A program made the position numbers and the translations under genes. Shown one piece after another: positions 23,601 to 33,110 of a stretch of DNA of 64,000 nucleotides (position 1 is the first letter of the stretch; each line of letters begins with the position of its first letter). Source of the stretch: Blepharisma japonicum (lineage: Eukaryota > Ciliophora > Heterotrichea > Heterotrichida > Blepharismidae); assembly GCA_949751835.1 (NCBI GenBank), contig CATKHK010000006.1, positions 62,001 to 126,000 on the forward strand. Direction: 5' to 3'. The notes under the pieces were generated by a model, which saw only the letters and a list, made by a program, of their open reading frames with translations, searched no databases and had not been told where the DNA came from.

Positions 23601-24825
23601 AAAATAAGCAATAATTTACTTCTCATGCAACCAAAAGTTTATCTTTGATTATTTGAGAAATTTTATGTATTTCTGAAAATTTGTCGAAAATTTGTAAATA
23701 ATTTTTAGAATGTCTTGAAATTAATTGTTTTCTTATTATCAATTCGAATGTGTGCTGGTCTAAATAAATCCCTTTATTTGGTTTATTTAATGAAAATTTA
23801 CGCATTCAATAAAATATAAGTCCAAGAGCAAGTGGCACTACACAAATGCTTAGTAAAGCAACAATTCCTGAATTATCCATTCAAATTCCAATTAAAAAAT
23901 TTAGCGATATTCCCATTAACCCAAGCATTACAGAAATTTGAATAAGATTAATTATTGGACTATAATAAGAATCTGATTTTCATGCTATGAATGCAAGTAT
24001 TCCGGAACAAGTCATTATTATGCTATAGTATCACACTTTCTTAGAACTCATTGATATATGCATGAATACAAAAAATTGTTTGGAAATCATTAAAAGCACA
24101 TCATATGAAGAATTTGACCTTGATTTAATATTTTTCCAAGCAAATGAATGGCGAGTATCAGCAGTAAAAAACTCACGTAAAATACACAAAATACTCAATT
24201 GAATTAGTGAAAATATCCCTAAAATAATCCCTATTATTCCTACATCGATCTCTTTTGGGTTAAGGTTTACGTACTCATCAGTTTTTGAATAAGAGAAGAG
24301 TGAGTACTTAATTGTTATTATTAATAGCAGATTTGTAGGGATAAAACCTATTGTTGATATTGCGCCTAAAATATATGTTGGGAAAATCAGTAATAATTTA
24401 CATATTTTTCATTTATTTTGATTGAAAAGACAAAAAATCACCAAAGCCAATGTGGATGCTGAAATTTGAGAAATCGACATGTAAAAGGCATTTTGATATG
24501 ATTTCAAATCAGCAAATATCGTGTCAAAGCTAAAATAACCTATGAGTCTTCATCATATCAAATAACTGCTTCAGTTTTGAATTTCCATATCTGGGTATCA
24601 TAGCAAAGTAATCATTTGGCAAAAAATAATTAAATTTACAATAGTCTCTATCATATATTGAGTTGATTTTTTGATATTTAAATCATATTTTAGGACAAAT
24701 CAATTTTCTAGTTTCTCTATCAGCCTGATTTTGATTTTAAAATAAATTGTATTTGTAAATGAGTGAATTCTGTGGTCTTTGGAGAAAATTGATGTCTTGT
24801 ACAGATTATCTGCGTAGTCTATCAT
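20626..24825 (-). CDS. Multi-pass membrane PAS protein, TmcB/TmcC-like, copy B
   Basis: ATG 24825 to TAA 20626-20628 with three 15-nt introns gives 1384 aa. I read the frame codon by codon from 23305 to 24825 and found no TAA or TAG; TGAs there are read as Trp. It aligns with copy A end to end: the N-terminal membrane block (FFTADTRHSFAWKNIKSRSN is shared exactly), the PAS-like region (SADKDSFGVIVYINEVAAQI shared exactly) and the C-terminal membrane segments. Divergence is concentrated in loops and in the Lys/Asp-rich linker before the first intron. Both copies look functional. The role is unknown, probably membrane sensing. Confidence 0.85.
21763..21777 (-). other. 15-nt intron 3 of PAS membrane gene, copy B
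   Basis: GTAACATATAATTAG on the minus strand, at the same position as the copy A intron at 16998-17012. Confidence 0.88.
22165..22179 (-). other. 15-nt intron 2 of PAS membrane gene, copy B
   Basis: GTATTTTTAATGTAG on the minus strand, identical to the copy A intron at 17400-17414. Confidence 0.9.
22251..22265 (-). other. 15-nt intron 1 of PAS membrane gene, copy B
   Basis: GTAAAAAATAGCTAG on the minus strand, after NFIN. It matches the position of 17486-17500 with diverged sequence. Confidence 0.88.
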
Positions 24826-25711
24826 TATTTAATAATTATAATTCATGATTTTTGAAATAGAAGTAAGAAAGAAAATACAATTAAAATATTGACCGCTTCT
24901 TGAAAAAAACCTTTAGTTCAATATTTTGACATATTAGAGCTCCTTTATGTGTACTTATTATTTATATATTTAAGTTATTGGATAATTATTATATTATGTT
25001 TTATATAGCTCTAAATTGATGACAAGCTTTAAATATTGCTTAATATTTGGTAAATAATTTATATTTTTGACAATTTGTTGTGGCTTGATTAATTTTCTTG
25101 TAAAATAAAAATGTCTTTTAACACTTATAAGAAGACTTAAATGAAGTAATAAGTGGAAATTTATACTATTATTGCTTGACAAACAGTTGCTTATTTTAAT
25201 ATAATTCCTAAGATTTTCACAATAATTATTAATTTATTAATAGCATAATCATAATATTTTCAGCTGTATTGCCATCCTGTCTATTCGATTCTACATTATC
25301 CCAAATTTGTGATTTAAAATGCTCTTTATGTTGAATAAATTTTTATTTAGGTAAGTTCAAAAAATAGGCCCATATTTAATGAGTTTTTTTTTAATTTTTA
25401 GCATTCAATTAAGATAATTTTATTGTAATTACTTATAGAATTCTAATAAAAAAAATATAAATAAAATGAATTTAATATTTTAAAATTTTCTTATCTTTAG
25501 ATAGTCAAGAATAAGAGAGTTTCTCTTAAATATGTATTTTAATTAGCATTATTAATCCTTAGATAAGAAAAATAAATAAAAGAGGATTTGTATAAAGTAA
25601 TATAATTATAGCCAAATTAAATTTTAATAAAATAGCCTAAGCTCAATGTATTTTGGAAATAAATAAAATATACATAAAATATTAAAAAACAGCTTGCTGA
25701 AAATATGATTT
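24826..25711. other. AT-rich intergenic region
   Basis: Lies between the copy B promoter side and the 3' end of the oxidoreductase gene. It is very AT-rich, and the only ORF (24994-25182, minus, 62 aa) is low-complexity and unlikely to be a gene. A short palindromic stretch near 25490-25570 contains CTTATCTTTAGATAG and CTTAGATAAGAAA. I see no RNA gene. Confidence 0.6.
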
Positions 25712-26725
25712 TTAACTTTCTTTACTAGGCTTAATTAAAATCTTCCCTGCAGACATATTATTTGAATAACTTTGGATAGCTTCTTGAATCCCTTCTAATG
25801 GATACTCGCCAGCAAAATCAGTTCTAAAAAGTCCGCCAAGTGAATTCTGTACTTTTCTCACTGTATTTATAGCCCCAAAAATATTTTTAGCTTGCAGCCA
25901 ATCAGTAAGCCACAAACCCTCTAATTTTTTCTTTTCACAAATTAAACACCCTGGGCTTATATTTCCACAAGCTTCTAATGCTAAAGCCCCATACACATAA
26001 ACAATCGAAGTTTCTGGCATTAAATTCAATAAAGTCCCTGTAATATTTCCACCTATCGCATCAAAAGCTATTGTTGCATTTAATTCTTTCGCCAAAGCCC
26101 TCAATTCTTCTTCAAAAGTAGGCTCACTTGAATTTAATACAAATTTTGCCCCTAAATTTTTAAGGGTATCAACTTGTTCTTGTCGTCTGACGATATTTAT
26201 AATTGGATAATCATTTTCAACACTCCACCTGACCATCATTTTTCCTAATTGTGAAGCAGCGGCAGTGTGGATGGCAGCTTTATGCTTTCCTTGGTAAATT
26301 ATGTCAGCGAACATTACAGCTGTCATTGGGTTAACAAAAAAGCAAGCTGCTTGGTCAAATGATATTTGGTTGTTAAGCTTAACACAATGTTTTGCACTTG
26401 TTACCATGTATTCAGCCCAGGTTCCTCCCATTTTTGGAGTCATTGCACAGGCAACTCGTTTCCCAAGAAGTGTCCAGCCTATAAAGCCGCCGCCGTTTTG
26501 AATTACAATTCCTGATCCTTCGAATCCGGGGATAATTGGAGGGTTTGGCTTTGAATTTCCGTATAATCCTCGAATGAATAATAAATCTGAAGGGTTTATT
26601 GGAGCTGCTTCCATTCTGATTAAAACTTCTCCAGGTCCAGGAGTAGGGATAGGGACTTCTCTTATAACTATTTGAGGGTTTTCAGAAATTGATTCAAGGA
26701 TTGCTGCTTTCATAAGTTTAGACAT
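25712..26725 (-). CDS. Medium-chain dehydrogenase/reductase (zinc-free quinone/enoyl reductase type)
   Basis: ATG 26725 (MSKLMKAAIL) gives 337 aa; an in-frame GTG further upstream is not a likely start. Residues ~5-110 form the GroES-like domain, with PAPGPGEV-type spacing (TPGPGEVLIRM), an APINPSDL motif and IPGFEGSGIV. The Rossmann part follows near residue 155: HTAAASQLGKMMVRW replaces the usual GGVG nucleotide loop, then INIVRRQEQVDTLKNLGA and a late FDAIGG motif. The Cys/His ligands of zinc alcohol dehydrogenases are absent, so it belongs with the zinc-independent quinone-oxidoreductase or trans-2-enoyl reductase types using NADPH. The exact substrate cannot be told. All Trp codons are TGG and no intron is needed. 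Confidence 0.88.
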   Translation of the reverse strand: MSKLMKAAILESISENPQIVIREVPIPTPGPGEVLIRMEAAPINPSDLLFIRGLYGNSKPNPPIIPGFEGSGIVIQNGGGFIGWTLLGKRVACAMTPKMGGTWAEYMVTSAKHCVKLNNQISFDQAACFFVNPMTAVMFADIIYQGKHKAAIHTAAASQLGKMMVRWSVENDYPIINIVRRQEQVDTLKNLGAKFVLNSSEPTFEEELRALAKELNATIAFDAIGGNITGTLLNLMPETSIVYVYGALALEACGNISPGCLICEKKKLEGLWLTDWLQAKNIFGAINTVRKVQNSLGGLFRTDFAGEYPLEGIQEAIQSYSNNMSAGKILIKPSKES

Positions 26726-27073
26726 TTTTAGTATTATATTTAATGACACAGTATGAAATAATAATGCTTACAAAATAGAATTTTATACAAAATTATAATA
26801 TAATAAATGGTTAAACCATTGTGATTATTATAATAAATAGAAAATTTTGCGGATAAAGATTTTAAAAAAGAATAAAAGTTGTCAGAAAAAGTTTCTTAAG
26901 TTAAAAGTAAAAAATAAAAGGGGATAATAGAGATGAATATTATTAAATTTAAAAATAAACACAATAATAAATGAATAGTTTATTTTTAGATCAGAGAGTC
27001 AAAATGAAAAACTTGAAATTACTTATTTATATCAGCACAACTCATTTATTTGCAAGTAAAATAATTGATAAAA
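26726..27073. other. AT-rich intergenic region
   Basis: No gene seen. It is A/T-rich and lies upstream of the oxidoreductase, so it probably holds its promoter and the 3' end of the 73-aa gene. Confidence 0.6.
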
Positions 27074-27295
27074 CTAATCTAAATTGATGACAGGATTAGC
27101 TTTTCTATAATAAATTTGCTGAAAATTATTTCTTTCCCCTTCATGAAGATCAATAATTCCTTTGCTGACAAATGCTTTTAAATTGCTATTTTGACTGTCT
27201 TCTTTTAATAACTCATGTATGACTTTCATTCTTGCTTTAGTTTGATTATTGTTTGTCCTGGGTGTTCTTTTGTTGTAGATTCGACGTTTAGCCAT
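27074..27295 (-). CDS. Small basic 73-aa protein, copy 1
   Basis: ATG 27295 to TAG 27074-27076. The N-terminus is strongly basic (MAKRRIYNKRTPR), then a helix KARMKVIHELLKED and a tail ending INLD. I do not recognise it. The gene at 27578-27799 encodes a protein of identical length with the same layout: a basic head, then an R/K-x-x-x-x-H-x-x-L-x-E helix, then a short I-x-L tail. Both ATGs are preceded by TATTTATTATA-like sequence. This suggests an old tandem duplication and supports both as real genes. A nucleic-acid-binding role would fit the basic head but is a guess. Confidence 0.55.
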   Translation of the reverse strand: MAKRRIYNKRTPRTNNNQTKARMKVIHELLKEDSQNSNLKAFVSKGIIDLHEGERNNFQQIYYRKANPVINLD

Positions 27296-27577
27296 ATATT
27301 TATTATACTCTAAACAATTTTATGCCCCCAATATTAAGCTAATTGTGAATATATACAGAAAATTTTAAAAATGAACAAAAAAAGCTAGTTTTAATGTGGG
27401 AATATTTGGATTATATTTCAATTGTGAATAACAATATAAAATATGATACAAGAAACAAATTAATATAAATCTAATCAGAAATATTTAGCTTAAATTATGT
27501 TTGATTTTAAAGTTTTAATTAAAATTTGGTATATGCCCCCTTTTTATAAAAGCCATAAATTTTTAAGTATTATTTAA

Positions 27578-27799
27578 TTATTCTAAGCAAATGATTCCAG
27601 TATATTTTTCAATTTTCTTTCTTTGCTCTTCTCCAATTTCTTCATTATTGTCTCCTAATTTAATTTCTAAGCTTTCTTTTGCTTCTGAATTAGCTTTTTC
27701 ATTTGATTCCCTTAATATTTTGTGGAGAGCGTGCTTTCTGACCTTTGAAACCCTGTTAGAAACGCCTTGACATCTTCTTCCTTCTGGTATCTTCTTCAT
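27578..27799 (-). CDS. Small basic 73-aa protein, copy 2
   Basis: ATG 27799 to TAA 27578-27580. MKKIPEGRRCQGVSNRVSKV is followed by a helix RKHALHKILRESNEKAN and a charged region ending ICLE. It is probably a diverged tandem partner of the 73-aa protein at 27074-27295: same strand, same length, shared N...K.R....H..L.E helix pattern. Identity outside the helix is low, so the relationship is inference. Function unknown. Confidence 0.55.
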   Translation of the reverse strand: MKKIPEGRRCQGVSNRVSKVRKHALHKILRESNEKANSEAKESLEIKLGDNNEEIGEEQRKKIEKYTGIICLE

Positions 27800-28097
27800 A
27801 TTTATTATAAGTAATAGTGATCTGAGGATGTTTTTGTATATACTTAGCTCATCCTCTTCCGTTACCGTCTTTTAATGATAATTTATAGTTGCCCTTTAAA
27901 TTAAATGGTTAGCATTAACATCAATAAATAATTATTAAGAGATTAGAATTAAATCAATAAGAGTCGGCATCAATTTATTTAAATTTAGAGAGTTATTTTT
28001 TAGCTATATATATTTTAATAAAAATTTTGCAAGTCTTCTGTCAGCAAAAATCAATAAAGAGCTAATCTTATAGATAATTCAGCTAGAATAATCTAAA
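27800..28097. other. Intergenic region upstream of small gene copy 2
   Basis: AT-rich, with no gene seen. A slightly GC-richer patch near 27845-27895 has no recognisable RNA motif. Confidence 0.5.
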
Positions 28098-30173
28098 TTA
28101 AGTTAAAATTTCTTTCTTAACAGACAGAATCTCTTCAACAGGCTCAACTTTCTGAATCCACCTGCCTTTCTCTTCCTCATCAGTTCTTTTCAACAGTTGA
28201 GCTCTTTCATTATGCGTATTAACCCATTTTTCTCTATAAAGATGCACCTGAGCAAAGAATTCATCTTTCATTTTTGCTTCTTTTTCCTTTTGAGCTTCTT
28301 TAGCAGCTCTTTTTACTTGTCTGTCTTCCTCTTCATATTTTGCTGCGAGCTCATCTAATTGATTCACAATTTTATCATAAATTTTAGGGTCTAAAATGGA
28401 TTTCGGTCTTGGTCTCCAAGAAAACTGGTAAAACTTCTCTAAAGCTGCATGAGTGACATCAGATCCTTGACAATTAAAAATTAAATACCCAGATCCCTGC
28501 TGCTGTACGGCTCTTTGTTGAATCCCTTGCAAGCTTCCCACCGTTAAATATCTTCCACTAGGGTCCCATTCTATAAAGTTCATATTCATGTGAACTCTTT
28601 CTTCAATTTGATATAAAGTTTGATTTTTCACACAGAAAAACTCAATTCTCCCTTCAGTATTATTTTTAGCTGCAAAGCTATAGGTCACTAAATGCCCACC
28701 TTGGGGTGCCCATGCAATTGCTGAGCATTTTGTGTCGCATTGGTCAATCTTTTTGGTTTCGATTTTTTCTGAGTCAATTTCATAGACAACTAAGGTTTTT
28801 GAAGAATGAGCCCCAGCATAAATTAAAGCGAAACGATTGCTGTTAGGTTCCCAAGAAAAAGTGCTGACTACAAAATCTAATGAAAGGGATTCTACTGGGA
28901 TTCCTCTCTTTTTTACATAAAATATTTCAATGATACTATTTTTAGGTTTTGGATTGTTTCTGTGCTTTGTAGTCACCACTGATATTAAAAATTCGCCATT
29001 ATTATGCCAAAATGAGTAAAAGCCAAGAGCTTCATAAACCATTCTTGTTGCAATTAATTCCCTGCTAGGGATTGCCAAAAGCCTCACTTGTGCCGGCTTG
29101 GCTTCACTTTCTCTTATATGGAGACATATCACATTATCTCCACTACTCCATGAAAATTCAGCTAACTGCGGTATCGGAATTGGTGCCTTTTTGCCTTCAT
29201 TGTCTTCAATCATAGCCATTGTCTCTGAATTGTAAACACTTATCATTTCATTTCCTTTTTTCGCTACAAATTCTCCATTATAACTATACATATAAGTTCC
29301 CCAAGGTTCATCATTGGCTTGAAAAGTCCTTATTTCTTCCCCTTTTTCTAAACTCCACATAATAAATTGTCCTGCTGCACCAGGGGAATAAGTCATTAAA
29401 TATCGCTCGCATGGGGAAAATTCAATTTGGTTTACACCATAATGAGAAAGTCTCATAATTTCTTCGAATTTTGGTCCACCCCAAAGCACAATTCCACGTT
29501 GATGCAAAGTTGCAAGATATGTGCCTTGGCTTGACCATTTTACATATTTATCAGTCCAAACTTTGTCTGATGGTCCAGCAGTGACAAGTTCAGGATTCAG
29601 GGAAATTGAGTCATTCCAAAACACTTTTGTTGATTCCTCATGGCGGATTACAAATTGGTCACGTGATCTATGATCTGTGAGCCAACTTTTGAGCTCTTTT
29701 TGTGTAAATACTCTAGGCTCCACATATTCTGCAGGAGTGTCCATAAGCCTATCAAATTCATCAAAAGACACAACTGTAAGTGAGTGTTTTTTATCAAATG
29801 CCAACCCATTGCATTTGGCTACTGCTGTTTTTGCTAATTCTTCATCAGGAAATGTGACGAATGCAAAACATTGGCTTTTTCCATCAACCATAGGCATATA
29901 GACTGCACTTGGCTCAATCGGAACAACAGCTTTACTAATGACTTTTACAAGAACCTTTACTAAAAGTTCTTCTTTTTCAGATGTGACTTCAGGGAGATTA
30001 TCCACAATCACTCGATTTGTCCAACGAAGCTCAAATAATGGTTTTGGCTCTAATAGAGGATCATTTCGCTCTTTAGCTTCACGCTTTTGATCTTCAATAT
30101 AAGGTTCGTATTCTGGATGAGACTGTAAAACATCAGAAAAATCGATGAGCTCAAGAGGATGCTGATCTTCCAT
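28098..30173 (-). CDS. EIF3B: Translation initiation factor eIF3 subunit b
   Basis: ATG 30173 to TAA gives 691 aa (human ~814). An N-terminal RRM spans residues ~53-140, with NRVIVDNLPEV as RNP2 and QCFAFVTFPDEELAK as RNP1. A WD40-type beta-propeller follows, starting at KVWTDKYVKWSSQGTYLATL and including EWDPSGRYLTVGSLQG. The conserved C-terminus contains FYQFSWRPRPKSIL, typical of eIF3b just after the propeller, and ends in a charged helix that in other species binds eIF3i/g. eIF3b is the scaffold of the eIF3 complex on the 40S subunit. All 16 Trp codons are TGG and there is no intron, unlike the long low-expression genes nearby. Confidence 0.96.
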   Translation of the reverse strand: MEDQHPLELIDFSDVLQSHPEYEPYIEDQKREAKERNDPLLEPKPLFELRWTNRVIVDNLPEVTSEKEELLVKVLVKVISKAVVPIEPSAVYMPMVDGKSQCFAFVTFPDEELAKTAVAKCNGLAFDKKHSLTVVSFDEFDRLMDTPAEYVEPRVFTQKELKSWLTDHRSRDQFVIRHEESTKVFWNDSISLNPELVTAGPSDKVWTDKYVKWSSQGTYLATLHQRGIVLWGGPKFEEIMRLSHYGVNQIEFSPCERYLMTYSPGAAGQFIMWSLEKGEEIRTFQANDEPWGTYMYSYNGEFVAKKGNEMISVYNSETMAMIEDNEGKKAPIPIPQLAEFSWSSGDNVICLHIRESEAKPAQVRLLAIPSRELIATRMVYEALGFYSFWHNNGEFLISVVTTKHRNNPKPKNSIIEIFYVKKRGIPVESLSLDFVVSTFSWEPNSNRFALIYAGAHSSKTLVVYEIDSEKIETKKIDQCDTKCSAIAWAPQGGHLVTYSFAAKNNTEGRIEFFCVKNQTLYQIEERVHMNMNFIEWDPSGRYLTVGSLQGIQQRAVQQQGSGYLIFNCQGSDVTHAALEKFYQFSWRPRPKSILDPKIYDKIVNQLDELAAKYEEEDRQVKRAAKEAQKEKEAKMKDEFFAQVHLYREKWVNTHNERAQLLKRTDEEEKGRWIQKVEPVEEILSVKKEILT

Positions 30174-30474
30174 TTTATAAAGGATTTAGAGAGATTTGTT
30201 TAAAAAGAATAATATTTAGCAATAAAATTCACAATAATTTATAATAAATTAGGTTTTTCATGTATAGAAAATATAATTATACAATATTTTTCCTTATTTA
30301 TAAATATTATAAATAGAAATTATCCTTATACAGTCAATAATTATAAATACTTCAATAATGCAGTATAATTTTTCTTAAAAATTCTGCAATTCCCTTAAAA
30401 TTCATTTTTCTTACTCCTCCAAGAATTCATAATAAATCCTTATACAAATTTCACAATAAAAATTTTAATAGAGA
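30174..30474. promoter_or_regulatory. Shared divergent promoter region, eIF3b / BTB-SPRY
   Basis: 301 bp of AT-rich DNA between two divergent start codons. It must hold the promoters of both genes; I see no defined motif. Its T-rich right half is unusually C/T-biased. Confidence 0.5.
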
Positions 30475-31653
30475 ATGCTAAGACCCGATCTTGAATACCA
30501 AAACATGTTCGAACTCTTCAATCTCCCTTCTTTTAATTTTTTCCTCGATATCCCAAGCAGAACTTCTTCCTCAAGCTCAGAAACTCAAGATGTCTCAAAT
30601 TTCGATCGCCAACTTGAGTCTCATTTCGACCAGCTCTCAACATCTTTTTCCTCACAAAAAGATTTTCTTGAAGCTACCAAGCTGAGAATTTGTAAGCAAA
30701 AGAAGACCTTCAACGAAATTATTACTGAAAAATGAGAAAAAATTAACAAGGAAAAACAATTGTGAGAAGAAAATATTTCAAAAGCCGAATCGCTATCAAA
30801 ATTGTCAGAAAATTTAATCGAAATCAATATTGGAGGTTCTCATTCGATTATAACCACTTTGGATACTATTAGGAAATACCCAGATTCTGCCTTAGCAGCA
30901 ATGTTTTCAGGTCGGCATCAATTAGCATTGCAAAACGGAAAAGCCTTTGTGGATAGGGATGCAAAGCCTTTTTGCCAAATGATTGATTTTTTGAGGACTG
31001 ACAGAGCGCCGATTTTTAAGCACCCTGAAGACCAAATTAGCTTTTTGGAAGAGCTTGATTATTGGGGAATTTTAGATAAAAATCCAATAAAAAATATTGA
31101 CCAATCTTGAAGACACTTCGACCCTGAATGGTGCGCAAGCACTCTAACCCTCGAAAGCGATGCCACAGTTGTAAGAAAAATTAGCTCTTCCCATGGTATC
31201 ATTTTTGGAGCCAACGCAATGAGTGAAGTCTGCCCATATGTTGAGCTAAATATTTCTATAGCAGAATTCTCCAGCAATGGCTCTCATATTTTTATCGGAC
31301 TCGTCGACAAGTCAAAGTACCGTCTCCATCAGCTTTTATCCACCTTATGAAGAGATGCGCCATCAAGCTGGTACTGGGATGTCTGGAGCACCAAACTTAT
31401 TAAAACTGATGAAAATGGCTTCCACAAGGTAATGACGGGCTATGGGTGTGACTGTGAAGATACAGAAACTGTTATTGGGATTTATTATGATGAAAAAAAT
31501 AGGACTATAAGCTTTTTCAAGAAAGGGATTTCTCAAGGAGTTGCCTTTACGGAAGTGCCACCTGGACTTTATCCTTCTGTAGATGTGTGGCTTGAAAGTG
31601 GGACTGTAACTATGTTACAGACGAAGGTCCCGAAAAATATTAAACTAATGTAA
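30475..31653 (+). CDS. BTB/POZ (T1-type) plus SPRY domain protein
   Basis: ATG 30475 to TAA gives 392 aa, with in-frame TGAs read as Trp, including two in the linker (EKWEKINKEKQLWEE). A Ser-rich head and a short coiled coil (~35-105) precede a potassium-channel-tetramerisation-type BTB at ~110-200: LIEINIGGSHSIITTLDTIR, GRHQLALQNGKAFVDRD, FCQMIDFLRTDRAP. The C-terminal half is SPRY-like, with WYWDVWSTKLIKTD and GIYYDEKNRTISFFKKGISQ near its end. KCTD-type BTB proteins often act as substrate adaptors for cullin-3 ubiquitin ligases, and SPRY domains bind protein ligands; this pairing is common in ciliates. The target is unknown. Confidence 0.9.
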
Positions 31654-31695
31654 TTTCAATTTATTAAGAAATATTTAAAAATATTAATATTTATT

Positions 31696-32979
31696 TTAAT
31701 TATTATCTGATTGGATTTCTTCTTTAATTAGCTTTTCTTTTTCAAGCTCTTTCTGCTTTCGAGGCAATGTCACAAAGCCATGCCAAGTGTGTCGGATATA
31801 AATAATGGCTACAATAATTCCTAGGCCAAATCATATTATAGCTGCATGGTAATATTCCATATAATATGTAAGCCAAATCATTATTGCAGGACCAAGTGCA
31901 GATCCTAGCATCACTGCTGTGACATAAACTCCAGCAATTAAATCTACCACTCTGTCTGTTAATTTAAATCCAATTTTATTCATAACTGTGCCTGTAATGA
32001 TAGGAAATCCTGAAGCTGTGCCAACTGACATACCGAAATCCAGAAAAATAAGTCCATATAATAAACAAGGATTATATTCTCCAATTATTGTATTAACAAT
32101 TCCTATCAAAACAAGTCCAACTGTTGCTCCAATAATTCCAAGTAACATGATAACTTTTCTATCAATTTTTTCCAAAAATAAACAAAATATAGTAGTGACT
32201 ACAAATGATACTAAGGAGCTTGCCACAATAAAAAATGCTAATTATTTCTTACTTATTGTTTCATCATCTCTGTCCATGTCTTCTAGAATCCCATCAAGTA
32301 CAGGATCTACACATCGAGCTGCAGCGACCACATAAATAATCACCATACAATCCAATAAAATTTCATTTTCTTTTATTAAATCTTTTATTTCTAAATCCAA
32401 ATTTTCATCGTCTTCTCTAGGAGTTTTTTTGACATATTTTAAAGTAAAAATAAAAACTAAAGTCAATACAAATGTGCATGATAAAAAATAAAATAAAAAA
32501 TGCTCTTTTTCAGAGAGATATAAGGGCATTGTTAAGCCAAAGGTATAGCCTAAATCCCATGAAAATTCAGCAATAGGAAATAAAAGATAAATATTTTTAG
32601 GGTCATGAGCCAGAAGTAAAGTCAGTGCTGGGACAAAAAATCCTACAGTTCCAAGTGATATCAAACCAATAGAAATTGAAAGCCAAATAATGCACAAAGC
32701 AGGGGTTAAATAAGCCGCGGCTGGATAAATTGCGACCCCAAAAATCTATATAAATGATACCACTAATAAAACGCTGGAAATTAAATAATTTCGCCTTCTT
32801 ACGTATTTGAGGTGGTCTGCTACTCAAGGAGCTAATAAAAATCCTATAACATAGGCAAATGTAATAACTCCACGAGTAGGGGAATCAGTCGAATCTTCAA
32901 TTATAGGCAGAGCTGCAATAGAAGAATAATAGCTGAAAAATACAATGGCTATAAGCGGAAAAATTCCAATCTTAAACAT
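31696..32979 (-). CDS. Major facilitator superfamily transporter
   Basis: Two 15-nt introns (32746-32760, 32238-32252) and TGA=Trp codons give 417 aa from ATG 32979. The open frame extends upstream to 33018 but has no ATG there. About 12 hydrophobic segments are present. The loop after the second helix reads PWVADHLKYVRRRNYLIS, matching the MFS G-x-x-x-D-R/K-x-G-R-R-type loop. The central cytosolic loop is acidic (REDDENLDLEIKDLIKENE). The second-half counterpart loop is FLEKIDRKVIMLLG. A charged tail follows the last helix. The substrate cannot be inferred from sequence. Confidence 0.85.
32238..32252 (-). other. 15-nt intron 2 of MFS gene
   Basis: GTAAGAAATAATTAG on the minus strand. It splits a Thr codon and restores the frame into the FFIVASSLVSF helix; unspliced, it stops at TAA. 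Confidence 0.9.
32746..32760 (-). other. 15-nt intron 1 of MFS gene
   Basis: GTATCATTTATATAG on the minus strand, between LLV and IFGVAIYPAAAY. Unspliced, it ends at TAG. Confidence 0.9.
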
Positions 32980-33110
32980 TATTTGTATAAAAAGGCGTTT
33001 TTCAATATGAGGATGCAAGGCTTATTGATAAATCGTAAAAATTTAATTTCTGATATATAATTCCTATTTAATCATATCCATTATTAAAAATAATCAATTT
33101 TTAATATAAT

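Noticed and set aside
24994-25182. 62-aa minus-strand ORF
   Set aside because: Low-complexity, in very AT-rich DNA, with no start context or relative.
26726-26749. Oxidoreductase start at 26749
   Set aside because: That codon is GTG; the ATG at 26725 gives a normal N-terminus for the family.
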